A stretch of 64,000 bases of DNA from Trinickia symbiotica (GTDB lineage Bacteria > Pseudomonadota > Gammaproteobacteria > Burkholderiales > Burkholderiaceae): assembly GCF_002934455.1 (NCBI RefSeq), contig NZ_PTIR01000003.1, positions 186,001 through 250,000 of the forward strand, written 5' to 3'. Positions 16,807-26,350 of this stretch are shown piece after piece. The notes beneath the pieces are model-generated. The model saw nothing but the letters and a program-made list of their open reading frames with translations, had not been told where the DNA came from and made no database searches. How positions within the stretch are numbered: position 1 is the stretch's first letter; the number at the start of each line of letters is the position of its first letter. Made by a program: the position numbers and the translations under genes.

Positions 16807-17556
16807 TCAGATCACCTTCGCTTCGTTTCGAAGCTTTTCAATCAGTGCTGCAACGTCCGGAACCATCATGCCGCCCTTGCGCGCCGGCGGTTCGGTCACT
16901 TCCAGAACCTTCAGACGAGGCGCGACGTCGACAGCCAGTGCCTCGGGGCTCAGCGTCTCCATCGGTTTTTTCTTTGCTTTCATGATGTTGGGCAGCGTCA
17001 CATAACGCGGACTGTTCAGGCGCAGATCCGTTGTGACAACGGCCGGCAGATCGAGTGCGACGCGCTCGAGTCCGCCGTCGATTTCACGCGTGACGGCCAG
17101 TTGCTGACCGTCCACTTCCACCTTGAACGCAAATGTCGCTTGGGGCCAGCCGAGCAGCGCGGCGAGTTTCTGGCCGGTCTGGCCGGCATCGTTGTCGATG
17201 GCCTGCTTGCCGAGCAGCACCAGTTGGGGGTTTTCGCGCGCGGCTACGGCGGCCAGCAGCTTGGCGACGGCGAGCGGCTGTAGTTCTGCCTCGCTTTGCA
17301 CCAGCACGGCGCGATCCGCCCCCATGGCGAGTGCTGTGCGCAAGACTTCCTGCGATTGCGCCGTTCCCGCGGAGACCACGACGACCTCGCTCGCCATCCC
17401 CGCTTCCTTGAGGCGCACCGCCTCTTCCACGGCAATCTCGTCGAACGGATTCATGGCCATTTTGACGTTGGCCAGATCGACGCCCGAACCGTCGGACTTC
17501 ACCCGAGGTTTCACGTTGTAGTCAATGACGCGCTTCACCGCGACCAGTATCTTCAA
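16807..17556 (-). CDS. etfB: Electron transfer flavoprotein beta subunit
   Basis: A 249-residue Etf[19 protein letters not shown] at the start, [16 protein letters not shown], and the AMP-binding region [24 protein letters not shown]. The start codon is TTG (17556), the only one that keeps the conserved N-terminus, with CGGAG upstream. It is first gene of a two-gene etfBA unit and is transcribed from the operator-bearing promoter at 17623-17580. Confidence 0.95.
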   Translation of the reverse strand: MKILVAVKRVIDYNVKPRVKSDGSGVDLANVKMAMNPFDEIAVEEAVRLKEAGMASEVVVVSAGTAQSQEVLRTALAMGADRAVLVQSEAELQPLAVAKLLAAVAARENPQLVLLGKQAIDNDAGQTGQKLAALLGWPQATFAFKVEVDGQQLAVTREIDGGLERVALDLPAVVTTDLRLNSPRYVTLPNIMKAKKKPMETLSPEALAVDVAPRLKVLEVTEPPARKGGMMVPDVAALIEKLRNEAKVI

Positions 17557-17579
17557 TTTGACGCTCCGAACGATTTACT

Positions 17580-17623
17580 GAACAATGTTCGATATTCTGA
17601 ACTCATCTTTTTGCCGCTGTCAA
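17580..17623 (-). promoter_or_regulatory. Promoter plus operator for etfBA
   Basis: On the minus strand: TTGACA (17623-17618), 18 nt, CAGAAT (17599-17594), 3 nt, GAACATTGTTC (17590-17580), a perfect GAACnnnGTTC palindrome. The same site lies 103 nt upstream of the divergent MDR gene and could influence it. Confidence 0.8.
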
Positions 17624-17692
17624 CGACAAGAAAGAGGAAGGTGTCGCGCGCCAGAGGATTCGACGCCCTCGGTCAACACCAAGGAGGCAACA

Positions 17693-18703
17693 GTGAAGCT
17701 TTATCGATGCGAGCGGTTCGAAGGCATTGCGGGTCTCGCGTTATGCGAGGAGCCCGATCCCCCGCCGCCCCGCGGTCATCAGGTGCTGGTTCAGGTGAAT
17801 GCCAGTTCGCTGAATTTTCGCGAGCTGCTGCTGATGAACGGCGCGTTCCGCGACTGGATGTCGCCGAACTTCATCCCGGCATCAGATGGCGCGGGCGTCG
17901 TGCTTGCCATTGGCGAACACGTGCGGCGCTTCCGGCCAGGGGACCGCGTCATGGCCAACTTTGCCGAGAACTGGCACGGCGGCGCGCGTCCGCGGCACGC
18001 AGACACATTGGGCCGCGGCGCCATCGTCGAAGGCATGCTTCGAGAGAGGGTCGTGCTGAGCGAGGAAGAACTGGTCGCCGTGCCGGACCATCTCTCCGAC
18101 GAGGAGGCCGCTACCCTGCCTTGCGCGGCGCTCACCGCGTGGAATGCGCTTTGCCAGCATGCGCCGTTGCTGCCCGGCCAGACCGTGCTCGTACAAGGTA
18201 CGGGTGGCGTATCGATCTTCGCGTTGCAACTCGCGCGTCTGTTTGGCGCGCGCGTGATCGCCACCTCGTCGAGCGATGCCAAGTTGAAGCGCCTCGTCGA
18301 GCTCGGCGCCGACGCCACGATCAACTATCGCGAGACGCCGCGATGGGACGAGGCCGTGCTCGCGCTCACCGCAGGCCAGGGGGTCGACCTCGTCGTGGAA
18401 GTGGGCGGCGCAGCGACGTTCCCGCAATCCGTCGCGGCAACGCGGGACAGCGGGCGAATCAGCGTCGTGGGCATGCTGAGCGGCGCCCCCTCGCCCGGCG
18501 ACGGATTCTTCATGCGCGGATTGTCCATTGCAACGATTCGCGTGGGCTCGCGCCAGGACTTCGAGATCATGAACCGCGCCATCGGCCTGCACAAACTCAG
18601 GCCAGTCATCGACTCCGTCTACGGCTTTGCCGACGTGCCAGCCGCGCTGCGCCGCCTCGAAAGTCAGCAGCATTTCGGCAAGATCGTCATTCGCCACCGA
18701 TAG
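17693..18703 (+). CDS. Zinc-independent MDR-family alcohol dehydrogenase/quinone oxidoreductase
   Basis: A 336-residue medium-chain dehydrogenase/reductase. The Rossmann motif VQGTGGVSIFALQLA and the NADP-type TSSSDAKLKRL stretch are clear. The catalytic-zinc cysteine near residue 40 is missing (NFRELLLMNG), so it is probably a quinone-reductase or enoyl-reductase type enzyme. A GTG start at 17693 is chosen because AAGGAGG lies 5 nt upstream. The frame is open further upstream to 17585 but the conserved N-terminus begins at the GTG. It is followed by an SDR gene 29 nt downstream. Confidence 0.83.
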   Translation: MKLYRCERFEGIAGLALCEEPDPPPPRGHQVLVQVNASSLNFRELLLMNGAFRDWMSPNFIPASDGAGVVLAIGEHVRRFRPGDRVMANFAENWHGGARPRHADTLGRGAIVEGMLRERVVLSEEELVAVPDHLSDEEAATLPCAALTAWNALCQHAPLLPGQTVLVQGTGGVSIFALQLARLFGARVIATSSSDAKLKRLVELGADATINYRETPRWDEAVLALTAGQGVDLVVEVGGAATFPQSVAATRDSGRISVVGMLSGAPSPGDGFFMRGLSIATIRVGSRQDFEIMNRAIGLHKLRPVIDSVYGFADVPAALRRLESQQHFGKIVIRHR

Positions 18704-18732
18704 GCGGCTTTTCACAATTCGCAGAGGCATTC

Positions 18733-19515
18733 ATGAAGATCTTTTCACTGGAAGGACAAGTCGCCCTCGTCACCGGTGCGTCACGCGGGCTTGGGTTTGC
18801 GATGGCGAGCGCGCTGTCATCCGCAGGCGCAACCGTCGTCCTCTGTGCACGCTCACGCGCAAATCTCGAGGCCGCCGAGGCGTCGATCCGCAAGGCGGGC
18901 GGCAACGTCGACATCGAGCCTTTCGACCTGACCGATCAAACCGCGATCGGCAACGGCGTGCGCAACGTTCTCGCGCGTCACGGACGCATCGATGTGTTGC
19001 TCAACAACGCAGGCATTTGCGAATGGAGCGATTTCGAGCAATCCACGCTCGAAATGTGGCACCGCACGATGCAGATCAACGTCACCGCAGCCTACCTGCT
19101 CGCGCAGGCCGTGTCCGGACCGATGATCGAACGCGGACGAGGTCGCATCATCAATGTGGGCTCGTACGTCTCGGTGCTTGGGCGCGAGAAATTGCAGGCC
19201 TATGTTGCCAGCAAACATGCGCTGGCGGGTCTCACCAAATCGCTCGGTGCGGAGCTCGGGCGCCACGGCATCCTCTGCAATGGCATCTGCCCCGGCTACT
19301 TCATGACCGATATGGCTGAACCCGTCACCTCGAATCCACAGATGAAAGAAATCGTCCGCTCGCATATTTCCGTCGGACGCTGGGGACGCCCCGAGGAACT
19401 CGGCGGCGCCGCCGTATTCCTCGCCTCCGAAGCGAGCTCCTATATGAACGGCCACATGCTGATGGTCGACGGCGGCGTCTCGGAGATTCTCAGCTTTTCG
19501 ATGTCGGTCGTATAG
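18733..19515 (+). CDS. SDR-family oxidoreductase (3-oxoacyl-ACP reductase-like)
   Basis: A 260-residue classical SDR: TGASRGLG for cofactor binding, NNAG, Ser in NVGSYVS, YVASK as catalytic Tyr/Lys, and a C-terminal MVDGG. Related to gluconate 5-dehydrogenase and FabG-like enzymes. It would interconvert a hydroxyl and a ketone. ATG 18733 gives the standard N-terminus; a longer frame upstream overlaps the MDR gene and is not used. It is second in a two-gene unit with the MDR. The specific substrate is unknown. Confidence 0.85.
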   Translation: MKIFSLEGQVALVTGASRGLGFAMASALSSAGATVVLCARSRANLEAAEASIRKAGGNVDIEPFDLTDQTAIGNGVRNVLARHGRIDVLLNNAGICEWSDFEQSTLEMWHRTMQINVTAAYLLAQAVSGPMIERGRGRIINVGSYVSVLGREKLQAYVASKHALAGLTKSLGAELGRHGILCNGICPGYFMTDMAEPVTSNPQMKEIVRSHISVGRWGRPEELGGAAVFLASEASSYMNGHMLMVDGGVSEILSFSMSVV

Positions 19516-19535
19516 CTGCGACGCGCCGCCTCGAC

Positions 19536-19551
19536 AGCAAAGCACTTTGCT
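19536..19551. terminator. Possible bidirectional terminator hairpin
   Basis: AGCAAAG-CA-CTTTGCT forms a 7-bp stem between the convergent SDR (+) and RND (-) genes. There is no long T-run on either side, so this is a weak call. Confidence 0.35.
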
Positions 19552-19572
19552 TAACGCGTTGCCGCAGGCCGA

Positions 19573-22044
19573 TCACACACCCTTCGATTTCTCGGCGGCG
19601 AGCGCGATGCTGTTTCGGACGGCGGCCCGTTCGGGCCTGGCCGACGCAGTCCGCAGCAAGAAGTGCGACAGCGACGGGATCAGGACGAGCGCGCCGATCA
19701 TGTTGCCGACGAACATGAAGGTCAGCAAGATTCCCATGTCAGCCTGGAATTTGATGGGCGACCACGCCCAGGTAACGACACCCGCGGCCAGCGTGACGCC
19801 CACCAGCGCCACGACCTTGCCTGTGAACTGCACGGCTCGACGGTATGCCTCGCGCAGCGGCAATCCGGCACGCTGATAGTTGAGCTGGACGGACAACAAG
19901 TAGAGCGCGTAGTCGACGCCGATCCCAACCCCCAGGGCGATCACGGGCAATGTCGCGACCTTGACGCCAATGCCCAGCATGACCATCAGTGCTTCGCACA
20001 TGACCGATGTAATGACGAGCGGCACCAGTGCGACCACGGCGGCACGCCAGCTACGGAACGTGATCAAGCAAAGCAGGATGACAGCCGCATAGACCAGCAG
20101 CAACATGCGTTGATTCGCTTCCTTGACGACGATGTTCGTCGCCGCATCGATGCCTGCGGAGCCCGCTGCCAGCAGGAACTGATGAGTCGGGTTCTTGTGC
20201 GAATCCGCGAAACGCTGTGCCGCGTCGAGCACCCGGTTGAGCGTCGCCGCCTTGTGGTCAGTCAGGTATGCGATGACGGGCATCGTGTTACAAGCCGGGC
20301 TGATGAGATCGGGGCGATCGAGCAGCACCTGGAAGAGAGAGCGATTGAGGATCGCGGGCGTCCGGTTGATCGTGTACCACTTCGGATAGCCCTCGTAAGC
20401 GCCGGACGTGATCAGCCGAGTGAGCGATGCGGCCGAACTCGTGGTTTGCACGCCGCGCACATCTTGCAGTGCCATCTCGAGACGATCGACATCGGCCAGC
20501 ATCTGATAGTGATCCGCATCGCAATTGGTCAACGACGATTTGCCGATCACCACGAACATATCGCTCGACAGGCCGTAGTGGCCATTGATGAACGCATTGT
20601 CACGGTTGTAAAGCGAATCGGCCCGCAATTCCGGCGCCCCCGCATCCAGATCGCCGATCTGCAAGCGCTCACTGACGGCGAATCCTGCTCCCGCCAACAG
20701 CAGTGCCACTACAATCGCCGCCAAAGCCCAACGCCGTTCGGTGAAGCGATCCAGCACACTCCATAGTCTCGCGATACGCGAGCGGCCACGTTGCTCGTCG
20801 GCCTCTTCGATCAGCGTGCGCTGCGCGGCCACCGGGCTGACACCAAAATACGAGAGCAATACCGGCAACAGCAGAAGATTCGTGAAGACAAGCACACCCA
20901 CGCCGATACTGGCTGTCAAGGCCAAGTCCTTGATGACCGGGATATCGATGATGGTCAGCACGGCAAAGCCCACCATGTCGGCCATAAGTGCCGTCAGGCC
21001 CGCGAGGAAAAGCCGCCGGAAGGTGTAGCGTGCTGCTACATATTTATGCGTGCCCCGCCCGACATCCTGCAAGATGCCATTCATTTTCTGGGCGCCGTGC
21101 GATACGCCAATAGCAAACACCAGGAATGGCACGAGGACCGAGTACGGATCGATGACAAGCCCCAGCGCCGTCACAATGCCAAGCTGCCAGAGCACGGCGA
21201 CGAGCGAGCAGGCGACCACCAGAAAGGTGCTGCGCGGGCAACGCGTATAAAAGAAGATCACGCAAAGCGCGATAGCCGCCGCGACGCCAAAGTAAGTCAT
21301 CACTTGCTTTAGGCCATCGATCAGGTCGCCGATCAGCTTGGCAAAGCCGACGATGTGGATGCGGACGTTGCCGTTTTGCTGGGCGCGCACCATGTCGTCG
21401 AGCAAGTGCGAGAGCTGTGCATAGTTGATGGGCTGGCCTGCCGCGTCCCGCTCGAGCAGCGGCACCACGATCATGCTCGACTTGAGGTCGTTGGCGACGA
21501 GCGAGCCGGTGATGCCCGCCCGCGCAATGTTGCTTCGCAGCGCGTCGATCGACGCGGCCGAGCCGTTGTACGTCGACGGCATGACCGGGCCACCCGCATA
21601 GCCTTTTTCAGTCACGATGTTCCAGCGCACCGCCGGCATCCAGATCGATTTGACCCACGGCCGGTCGACCCCGGGCATCAGGAATACGGTATCGTTGATT
21701 TTCCTCAATGCCTCGAGATAGGCGGGATCGTAAATGTCTCCGCGCGTGTTCTCGACCACGATGCGCAGGCTATTGCCGAGCCCTTTCAAATCGCCCTTGT
21801 TTGCCACGTAGTTCCGGATATACGGGCTGGACTGCGGGATCATTTTTTCGAAGCTGGCGTTGATCTGCAGTCCGGTCGCCACCTTGTAGCCGAAAAACAC
21901 CGACAGCACCGCACACAACAGGATCAGCGCGAACCGATGATTGAAAACCAGCCGCTCGAGCGCATTGCCGGACTTGGCGTCGAACGCGGCAAGGTCCCGG
22001 ACTACGGGCATGGAATTGATCTGCTCACTGCTGTTGCCGGCCAT
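19573..22044 (-). CDS. RND-superfamily (MMPL/SSD-type) membrane transporter
   Basis: An 823-residue integral membrane protein with one N-terminal transmembrane helix, a large periplasmic domain, five helices, a second periplasmic domain and a matching C-terminal helical bundle, the RND duplication. TM stretches include FALILLCAVLSVFFGYK and GLVIDPYSVLVPFLVFAIG. ATG 22044 has GAGGGGAG upstream; a GTG at 22071 overlaps the YCF48 stop by 4 nt and is the alternative. It belongs to the hydrophobe/MMPL branch rather than drug-efflux AcrB (about 1,040 aa). It is last in the DUF1302-DUF1329-YCF48-RND operon and likely moves a hydrophobic compound or lipid across the envelope. Direction is unknown. 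Confidence 0.87.
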   Translation of the reverse strand: MAGNSSEQINSMPVVRDLAAFDAKSGNALERLVFNHRFALILLCAVLSVFFGYKVATGLQINASFEKMIPQSSPYIRNYVANKGDLKGLGNSLRIVVENTRGDIYDPAYLEALRKINDTVFLMPGVDRPWVKSIWMPAVRWNIVTEKGYAGGPVMPSTYNGSAASIDALRSNIARAGITGSLVANDLKSSMIVVPLLERDAAGQPINYAQLSHLLDDMVRAQQNGNVRIHIVGFAKLIGDLIDGLKQVMTYFGVAAAIALCVIFFYTRCPRSTFLVVACSLVAVLWQLGIVTALGLVIDPYSVLVPFLVFAIGVSHGAQKMNGILQDVGRGTHKYVAARYTFRRLFLAGLTALMADMVGFAVLTIIDIPVIKDLALTASIGVGVLVFTNLLLLPVLLSYFGVSPVAAQRTLIEEADEQRGRSRIARLWSVLDRFTERRWALAAIVVALLLAGAGFAVSERLQIGDLDAGAPELRADSLYNRDNAFINGHYGLSSDMFVVIGKSSLTNCDADHYQMLADVDRLEMALQDVRGVQTTSSAASLTRLITSGAYEGYPKWYTINRTPAILNRSLFQVLLDRPDLISPACNTMPVIAYLTDHKAATLNRVLDAAQRFADSHKNPTHQFLLAAGSAGIDAATNIVVKEANQRMLLLVYAAVILLCLITFRSWRAAVVALVPLVITSVMCEALMVMLGIGVKVATLPVIALGVGIGVDYALYLLSVQLNYQRAGLPLREAYRRAVQFTGKVVALVGVTLAAGVVTWAWSPIKFQADMGILLTFMFVGNMIGALVLIPSLSHFLLRTASARPERAAVRNSIALAAEKSKGV

Positions 22045-22067
22045 CTTGGGCTCCCCTCTCCCGCGGT

Positions 22068-23135
22068 TCACTTGAGTACAGCAATGCTTTTCACCCCACC
22101 TGAGCCCACGGCCACCAGGCCGCCGCGCTCAAGACTCGTACCGTCCCACAGTGACCACGGCTGACCTGGCACGTCTGCCGCGCTGAAGCTCGCGCCGCCG
22201 TCCGTGCTGATCAGGATACGGCCGTCCTGGCCGAGCAGCGCAAGCCGCCCATCAGCGAGCCGCACGCCGCCGAGCAGACTCGATTCGTCAGGAATGCCAA
22301 CTTTCGTCCAGGTCTGCCCGCCGTCGACGCTGCGGAGCGCATTGCCGCGCAAACCATAGAGAATCATGTTCTCGGGTGTACCGAAGATGCCGAAAAAGCT
22401 GCCCTTGTAAGGCACGGTCAGCTTCACGAACTGCTGCCCGGCCGCATCGAGGCGCATGACGAGGCCCTGCTCGCCGACGATGTACAACGTGCTGCCGATC
22501 CTGCGTATCGCATGCAGGTTCAGCGCGTCCTGTTCGTTTTCGGTGCGGTCGAACCACGGCGTCCAACTCGCACCGCCATCGTCAGTTCTAAAGATGACGT
22601 TGAACGAGCCGATGATGTAGCCGGTGCGCTCGTTGTCGAACCAAACCGAAAGGAAGGGGCGTCCGGGGCCGTCATTGACAAAGCGTTTGGCTTCTTCGAG
22701 CGCTGCGGCGATCTTGGGGTTCGACTGGTCCTGCTTTTCGTAGTAGGCCAACATCAGGGCAGCCGCCGATCTGCCGTCGAGTTGTTTGACCCAGGATGCC
22801 CCGCCGTCCGCGGTATGCAATACGATGCCATCCTGACCCGTCGCCCAGCCTGAGCTTGGCGACGCGAAGTACACGGCCACCAGGTCAGAACTCACCGGTG
22901 CGGGGGCTTGCCGCCAGCTCGCGCCGTTGTCATCGGACAAGACGATCAGTCCACGCAAGCCGACAGCAACCAGCCGGCTTCCGGCATGCGCAACTGCAAG
23001 CAAAGGCGCGCTTCCGGCACGCGGGTTCGCCGCCGCCGGCGTGTCGATCGGATCGGCGAATGCCGCCAGCGACGGCTCGGCGACAGCTAGCGCGAGCGCG
23101 AGCAGTGCCGCGTTCAAATACATTCGGCGCATCAT
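22068..23135 (-). CDS. Secreted YCF48/BNR-repeat beta-propeller protein
   Basis: A 355-residue protein with a signal peptide (AALLALALAVAEPSLA) and at least five Asp-box type repeats: DDNGASW, ADGGASW, DDGGASW, VDGGQTW and TDGGASF. This is the pattern of a YCF48-like (HCF136-type) beta-propeller. It is predicted to be periplasmic, between the outer-membrane barrel and the RND permease encoded in the same operon, and could act as an assembly or coupling factor. The stop overlaps a possible GTG start of the RND gene. Molecular function is not established for this group. Confidence 0.87.
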   Translation of the reverse strand: MMRRMYLNAALLALALAVAEPSLAAFADPIDTPAAANPRAGSAPLLAVAHAGSRLVAVGLRGLIVLSDDNGASWRQAPAPVSSDLVAVYFASPSSGWATGQDGIVLHTADGGASWVKQLDGRSAAALMLAYYEKQDQSNPKIAAALEEAKRFVNDGPGRPFLSVWFDNERTGYIIGSFNVIFRTDDGGASWTPWFDRTENEQDALNLHAIRRIGSTLYIVGEQGLVMRLDAAGQQFVKLTVPYKGSFFGIFGTPENMILYGLRGNALRSVDGGQTWTKVGIPDESSLLGGVRLADGRLALLGQDGRILISTDGGASFSAADVPGQPWSLWDGTSLERGGLVAVGSGGVKSIAVLK

Positions 23136-23307
23136 GTCTCCTGTCGATCAAAGTCAGCTTGAGGGCTGACTCTGGTCCCATGCAAAGCTGCCGTCCATCT
23201 CAGCACAGGCGGTATGCAGCGGGAAAAACCCGCTGCATATCGCCCGTGGTGGGTCGTGCTGTCGACGACTCGCTCAACTGAACGGGAATCAGTCGAGCCG
23301 ATTTGAA

Positions 23308-24669
23308 TCAACGAATGCCGGTGGACTGCATCCGTTCAGGCGTGAAATAGCTGCTCGGAAAATCGACATTGAAGAAGATACCTGCCGTGTCCGAGGGATG
23401 ACTGCCCAGCAGATATACGCCGCTGTTGAAGTCGAAGAACCAGTTTCCGAGCGAATATGGGATCTTCGTGTCATATGCCGGTACCGTGTCTTCGAATCCG
23501 CCTCGATACAGTTTGCCTGCCTGGTCGTACGCGTCCATCATGCCGCCGCCCAAATCCTCGTCCGTATAGAGGATCTTCTTGCTGTAGAGGTGCCGCGCGC
23601 CGGGTTTGAGCGTCAATTCGATCACGCGGACTCGATGCAGCTCCCAACGGATCTGATTGGCGTTCGGGAAATGCGGCGTCAGCATTTCTTTGTCCGGGAC
23701 CGCGTATTCCCACTTGTACCCGTTATACGGAATATACATTTCCCGGGTACCCAGCAATTTGGCCTTCCAGCGATCCAGCTTGCCGTACATCAACTGGATA
23801 TCGTCCATGGTAATCACGCCCGAGTAGCCGGGATTGGGCGTGTCGTAGGCGAGATCGGGGGCAACGCGGGTGCGCCGCTGACCTGGCGCATACTCCCACC
23901 CCGGCCAGTCGCGCGAACTCGACATGTAGTTCCAAAAGAGCGTGGTATCGCCCTTCAGGCGCGCGGGTGCGGCGTAGTCATTCTGAACCTGGTACCAGAC
24001 ACCGTCCGTTTTCTTGAACCCGTCCCGGCCCAATGCCGGATCGTAGTAGGGAAAATAAAGGCTGCTCTTGAACGAGCCCGTCAGCACAGGATTGCCCGAA
24101 CTATCCATCAGCCAGGTGTTGACGAAGTTCTTATGCTTGGTGCCGACGAACCGCATGATGTAGTTGTAGAGCGCTTCCTCGCCCGTCTTTGGGATCGGGA
24201 ATGGAACGCAGCCAAAGGCGTCCTCGATATCCTGTCCGCCATCCGCCAGCTTCGCCTTGACTGCATTGATCTTGCAATTCTCACCGAACCACGCGGGAAA
24301 CGACACGCTGCGATGCGTCGGATAGACGAGCATCTTGTAATCGGGATAGCGCTTGAAGAGTTCCTTGGACGACTCGCTCAGCTTGTCCGCGTACTGCTGC
24401 CAGTTCTGAGCGGTGATCGTCAAAATCGGCTTTTCGCCGGCAAACGGATCGGCCCATTTGCCGCTATTCGGTTTGAAGTCCGCGGGCGGCTGCGTGATGC
24501 CGCCCGTATACGCCGGAATCTGGCCGTCCGCGCTGCCCGCCGCCTCTGCGCCGAAAACCGTGAGTTCAGTGCCGAGTTTCGCCGCTTCGTCCGCCGATAC
24601 TGCCGCGTAGACATGGCAACCATAGGTGACGGCGATCGAGGCAGCCGTCAGTAACTTTGCGATCTTCAT
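23308..24669 (-). CDS. DUF1329 family exported protein
   Basis: A 453-residue protein with a signal peptide (MKIAKLLTAASIAVTYG, cleavage near AA at residue 23). The mature start TELTVFGAEAAGSADGQIP and the body (GWEYAPGQRRTRVAPD) are typical of DUF1329, a family placed near outer-membrane lipoprotein-sorting (LolB-like) folds. ATG 24669 is chosen over the longer frame because it starts the signal peptide. It is second in the four-gene envelope operon. DUF1302/DUF1329 pairs recur beside hydrophobic-substrate catabolic genes, which suggests substrate uptake or export. This role is inference. Confidence 0.88.
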   Translation of the reverse strand: MKIAKLLTAASIAVTYGCHVYAAVSADEAAKLGTELTVFGAEAAGSADGQIPAYTGGITQPPADFKPNSGKWADPFAGEKPILTITAQNWQQYADKLSESSKELFKRYPDYKMLVYPTHRSVSFPAWFGENCKINAVKAKLADGGQDIEDAFGCVPFPIPKTGEEALYNYIMRFVGTKHKNFVNTWLMDSSGNPVLTGSFKSSLYFPYYDPALGRDGFKKTDGVWYQVQNDYAAPARLKGDTTLFWNYMSSSRDWPGWEYAPGQRRTRVAPDLAYDTPNPGYSGVITMDDIQLMYGKLDRWKAKLLGTREMYIPYNGYKWEYAVPDKEMLTPHFPNANQIRWELHRVRVIELTLKPGARHLYSKKILYTDEDLGGGMMDAYDQAGKLYRGGFEDTVPAYDTKIPYSLGNWFFDFNSGVYLLGSHPSDTAGIFFNVDFPSSYFTPERMQSTGIR

Positions 24670-24709
24670 TTGCAAATTTCCTGTGAAGTCCCGGGTGATC
24701 AGCTCTTCT

Positions 24710-26350
24710 TCAAAGCGTGGTCTGGTACGTGATGCCGAACCAGCCTTTATCCGAATAGGGCGCGCCGTTGACATTGGTCGCCGTGCGCTTCCAGTTCGTG
24801 TAACCGGTGTAGGTGAAATTCACGATGTGCTTGTTGTGGATGGTGAATTGCAGGCCCGCTTGGTAGATGTTGCTGCCCTGGTTGCCGCCATCGACAGTCG
24901 GCGTATTGCCATGAATGTTCCATTGTACGAAGAGCGGCAGGTCGAGATCCACACCGGGGAACACCTGATTCCAGTGGGGTGTGAACGAAACACCGAACGT
25001 ATAGAAATTCCTCGTCGCGCAACCGAGCGCGACCGCGTCGGGCGCCGACGTGCATGCCGCGGAGTAACCGGGCGCGTTGAAGTTCTGCGCACCGGAGGTC
25101 ACCTTGATCAGGTGCGCCGCAGCAATTTCCATTGCAAGCGGCGCCTCGTTCCAAAGGAACGACTTGCCCAGGTAGGTCGTCGTATTGAGCAGCGCGTGTA
25201 GTGTATCGCCACGCGCCCCTTCGAGCGAACCCGGCGAGCCGCTGCCGGCCGACGACAAAGGCGTATTGCGGCGATACGAGACTTCCGCGCCAACCGCCGT
25301 GCCGGCAATCTGACTGTTCACACCGATGCCGAGCAGCTGGACCTTGTTCGCGTAGATATCCTCGGTGGTGAAATTGGCCGGATTGAACTGATCGAACCAC
25401 GGCGTCTTGTAAGTGAACCGTCGGTAGGTCAATTCAACGGTGCTCGAAAATTTTTCGAGGCGGTATTTGGCCTCCACGCCGATGTCGCCTATGTCGCCCT
25501 GCGGTCCCTTGCGGTTGAAGATCGGGAAGGTCCCCGCGTACGCGGAGATTGGCGGACCGTAGTTGATCGAATCCGACCCACCGAAATAGGTGCCGCCTTC
25601 GGGATACCGGTCCGGCAGCCATTCGAATGAGTAGTAGCCGCTCAACTGTAACTTGTTCGTCACTTGGGCCGAGGCGGCCACTTGCCCCGTAGGCAGCGAC
25701 AATTCCTTCAGCGATGCACCAGGGCTTTGCGTCGCCGCGATCAGGTTCTGCGGCGCCTGCGACACGGCGACCGAGTTGACACCGCCCACGCTGCCGATCA
25801 GCGACTGCCCCCAGATTTGCGCGAGACGGCCTACCTTGATGTCGATCGGCACGTGACCCGCGTTGACGGTGGTGAAGCCGAACGCGTCGCGCACTTCGGC
25901 AGACGGCCCGATGTAGTACTTCTTGATGTAGCCGGTGTAGTTGTTCCCCGGATAGTTAGCGACGTTCTGCAGGCCCGGCGCGCTCTTGTCCTTGCCGGAA
26001 TAAGCGGCGTCATACCAGCCCGCGATGCTGAAGCGGAAGCCTGTCGTTTCCTTGTACTTGAAGTCGAATTCGCTCGTGATGTCGAGCCGCGCGAGCATGG
26101 TCTGGTAGCGCTTGAAGGTGTTGTCGCCTTCGTCGTAGGACGGGTTGTTCGCGATCGTCGGATTCAGTCCTTGCAGCCGCACGCCGTAGTTCGCGCGCAG
26201 CGTGGTGTCCAAGTCCATCTGGATGTCCGGATTCGGCGTGGTGATCGTAAACGCATGCGCCATGCTCGCGAAGCCCCCGCACAGGCCAGCCAGCAGCATC
26301 GCTTCAAGGCTGCGCCTAAGCGCAACGCCGCCTTTCACAGTCGATTTCAT
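24710..26350 (-). CDS. DUF1302 family outer-membrane beta-barrel protein
   Basis: A 546-residue protein. The signal peptide is MKSTVKGGVALRRSLEAMLL... ending at MAHA near residue 33. The mature part alternates polar and hydrophobic residues and is rich in Tyr, Asn and Gly, as in an outer-membrane barrel. It finishes with GWFGITYQTTL, a strand-like C-terminus. It matches the DUF1302 family. ATG 26350 has AGAGGAG 6 nt upstream. It is first in the envelope operon and lies 89 nt downstream of an operator-bearing promoter. A channel for the hydrophobic substrate is a reasonable inference. Confidence 0.88.
   Translation of the reverse strand: MKSTVKGGVALRRSLEAMLLAGLCGGFASMAHAFTITTPNPDIQMDLDTTLRANYGVRLQGLNPTIANNPSYDEGDNTFKRYQTMLARLDITSEFDFKYKETTGFRFSIAGWYDAAYSGKDKSAPGLQNVANYPGNNYTGYIKKYYIGPSAEVRDAFGFTTVNAGHVPIDIKVGRLAQIWGQSLIGSVGGVNSVAVSQAPQNLIAATQSPGASLKELSLPTGQVAASAQVTNKLQLSGYYSFEWLPDRYPEGGTYFGGSDSINYGPPISAYAGTFPIFNRKGPQGDIGDIGVEAKYRLEKFSSTVELTYRRFTYKTPWFDQFNPANFTTEDIYANKVQLLGIGVNSQIAGTAVGAEVSYRRNTPLSSAGSGSPGSLEGARGDTLHALLNTTTYLGKSFLWNEAPLAMEIAAAHLIKVTSGAQNFNAPGYSAACTSAPDAVALGCATRNFYTFGVSFTPHWNQVFPGVDLDLPLFVQWNIHGNTPTVDGGNQGSNIYQAGLQFTIHNKHIVNFTYTGYTNWKRTATNVNGAPYSDKGWFGITYQTTL

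Noticed and set aside
19663-20766. Long plus-strand frame (367 codons) opposite the RND gene, and similar long antisense frames elsewhere
   Set aside because: In high-GC DNA, long open frames opposite real genes are common. These are rich in Arg/His/Gln, have no domains, and lie fully inside well-supported genes.
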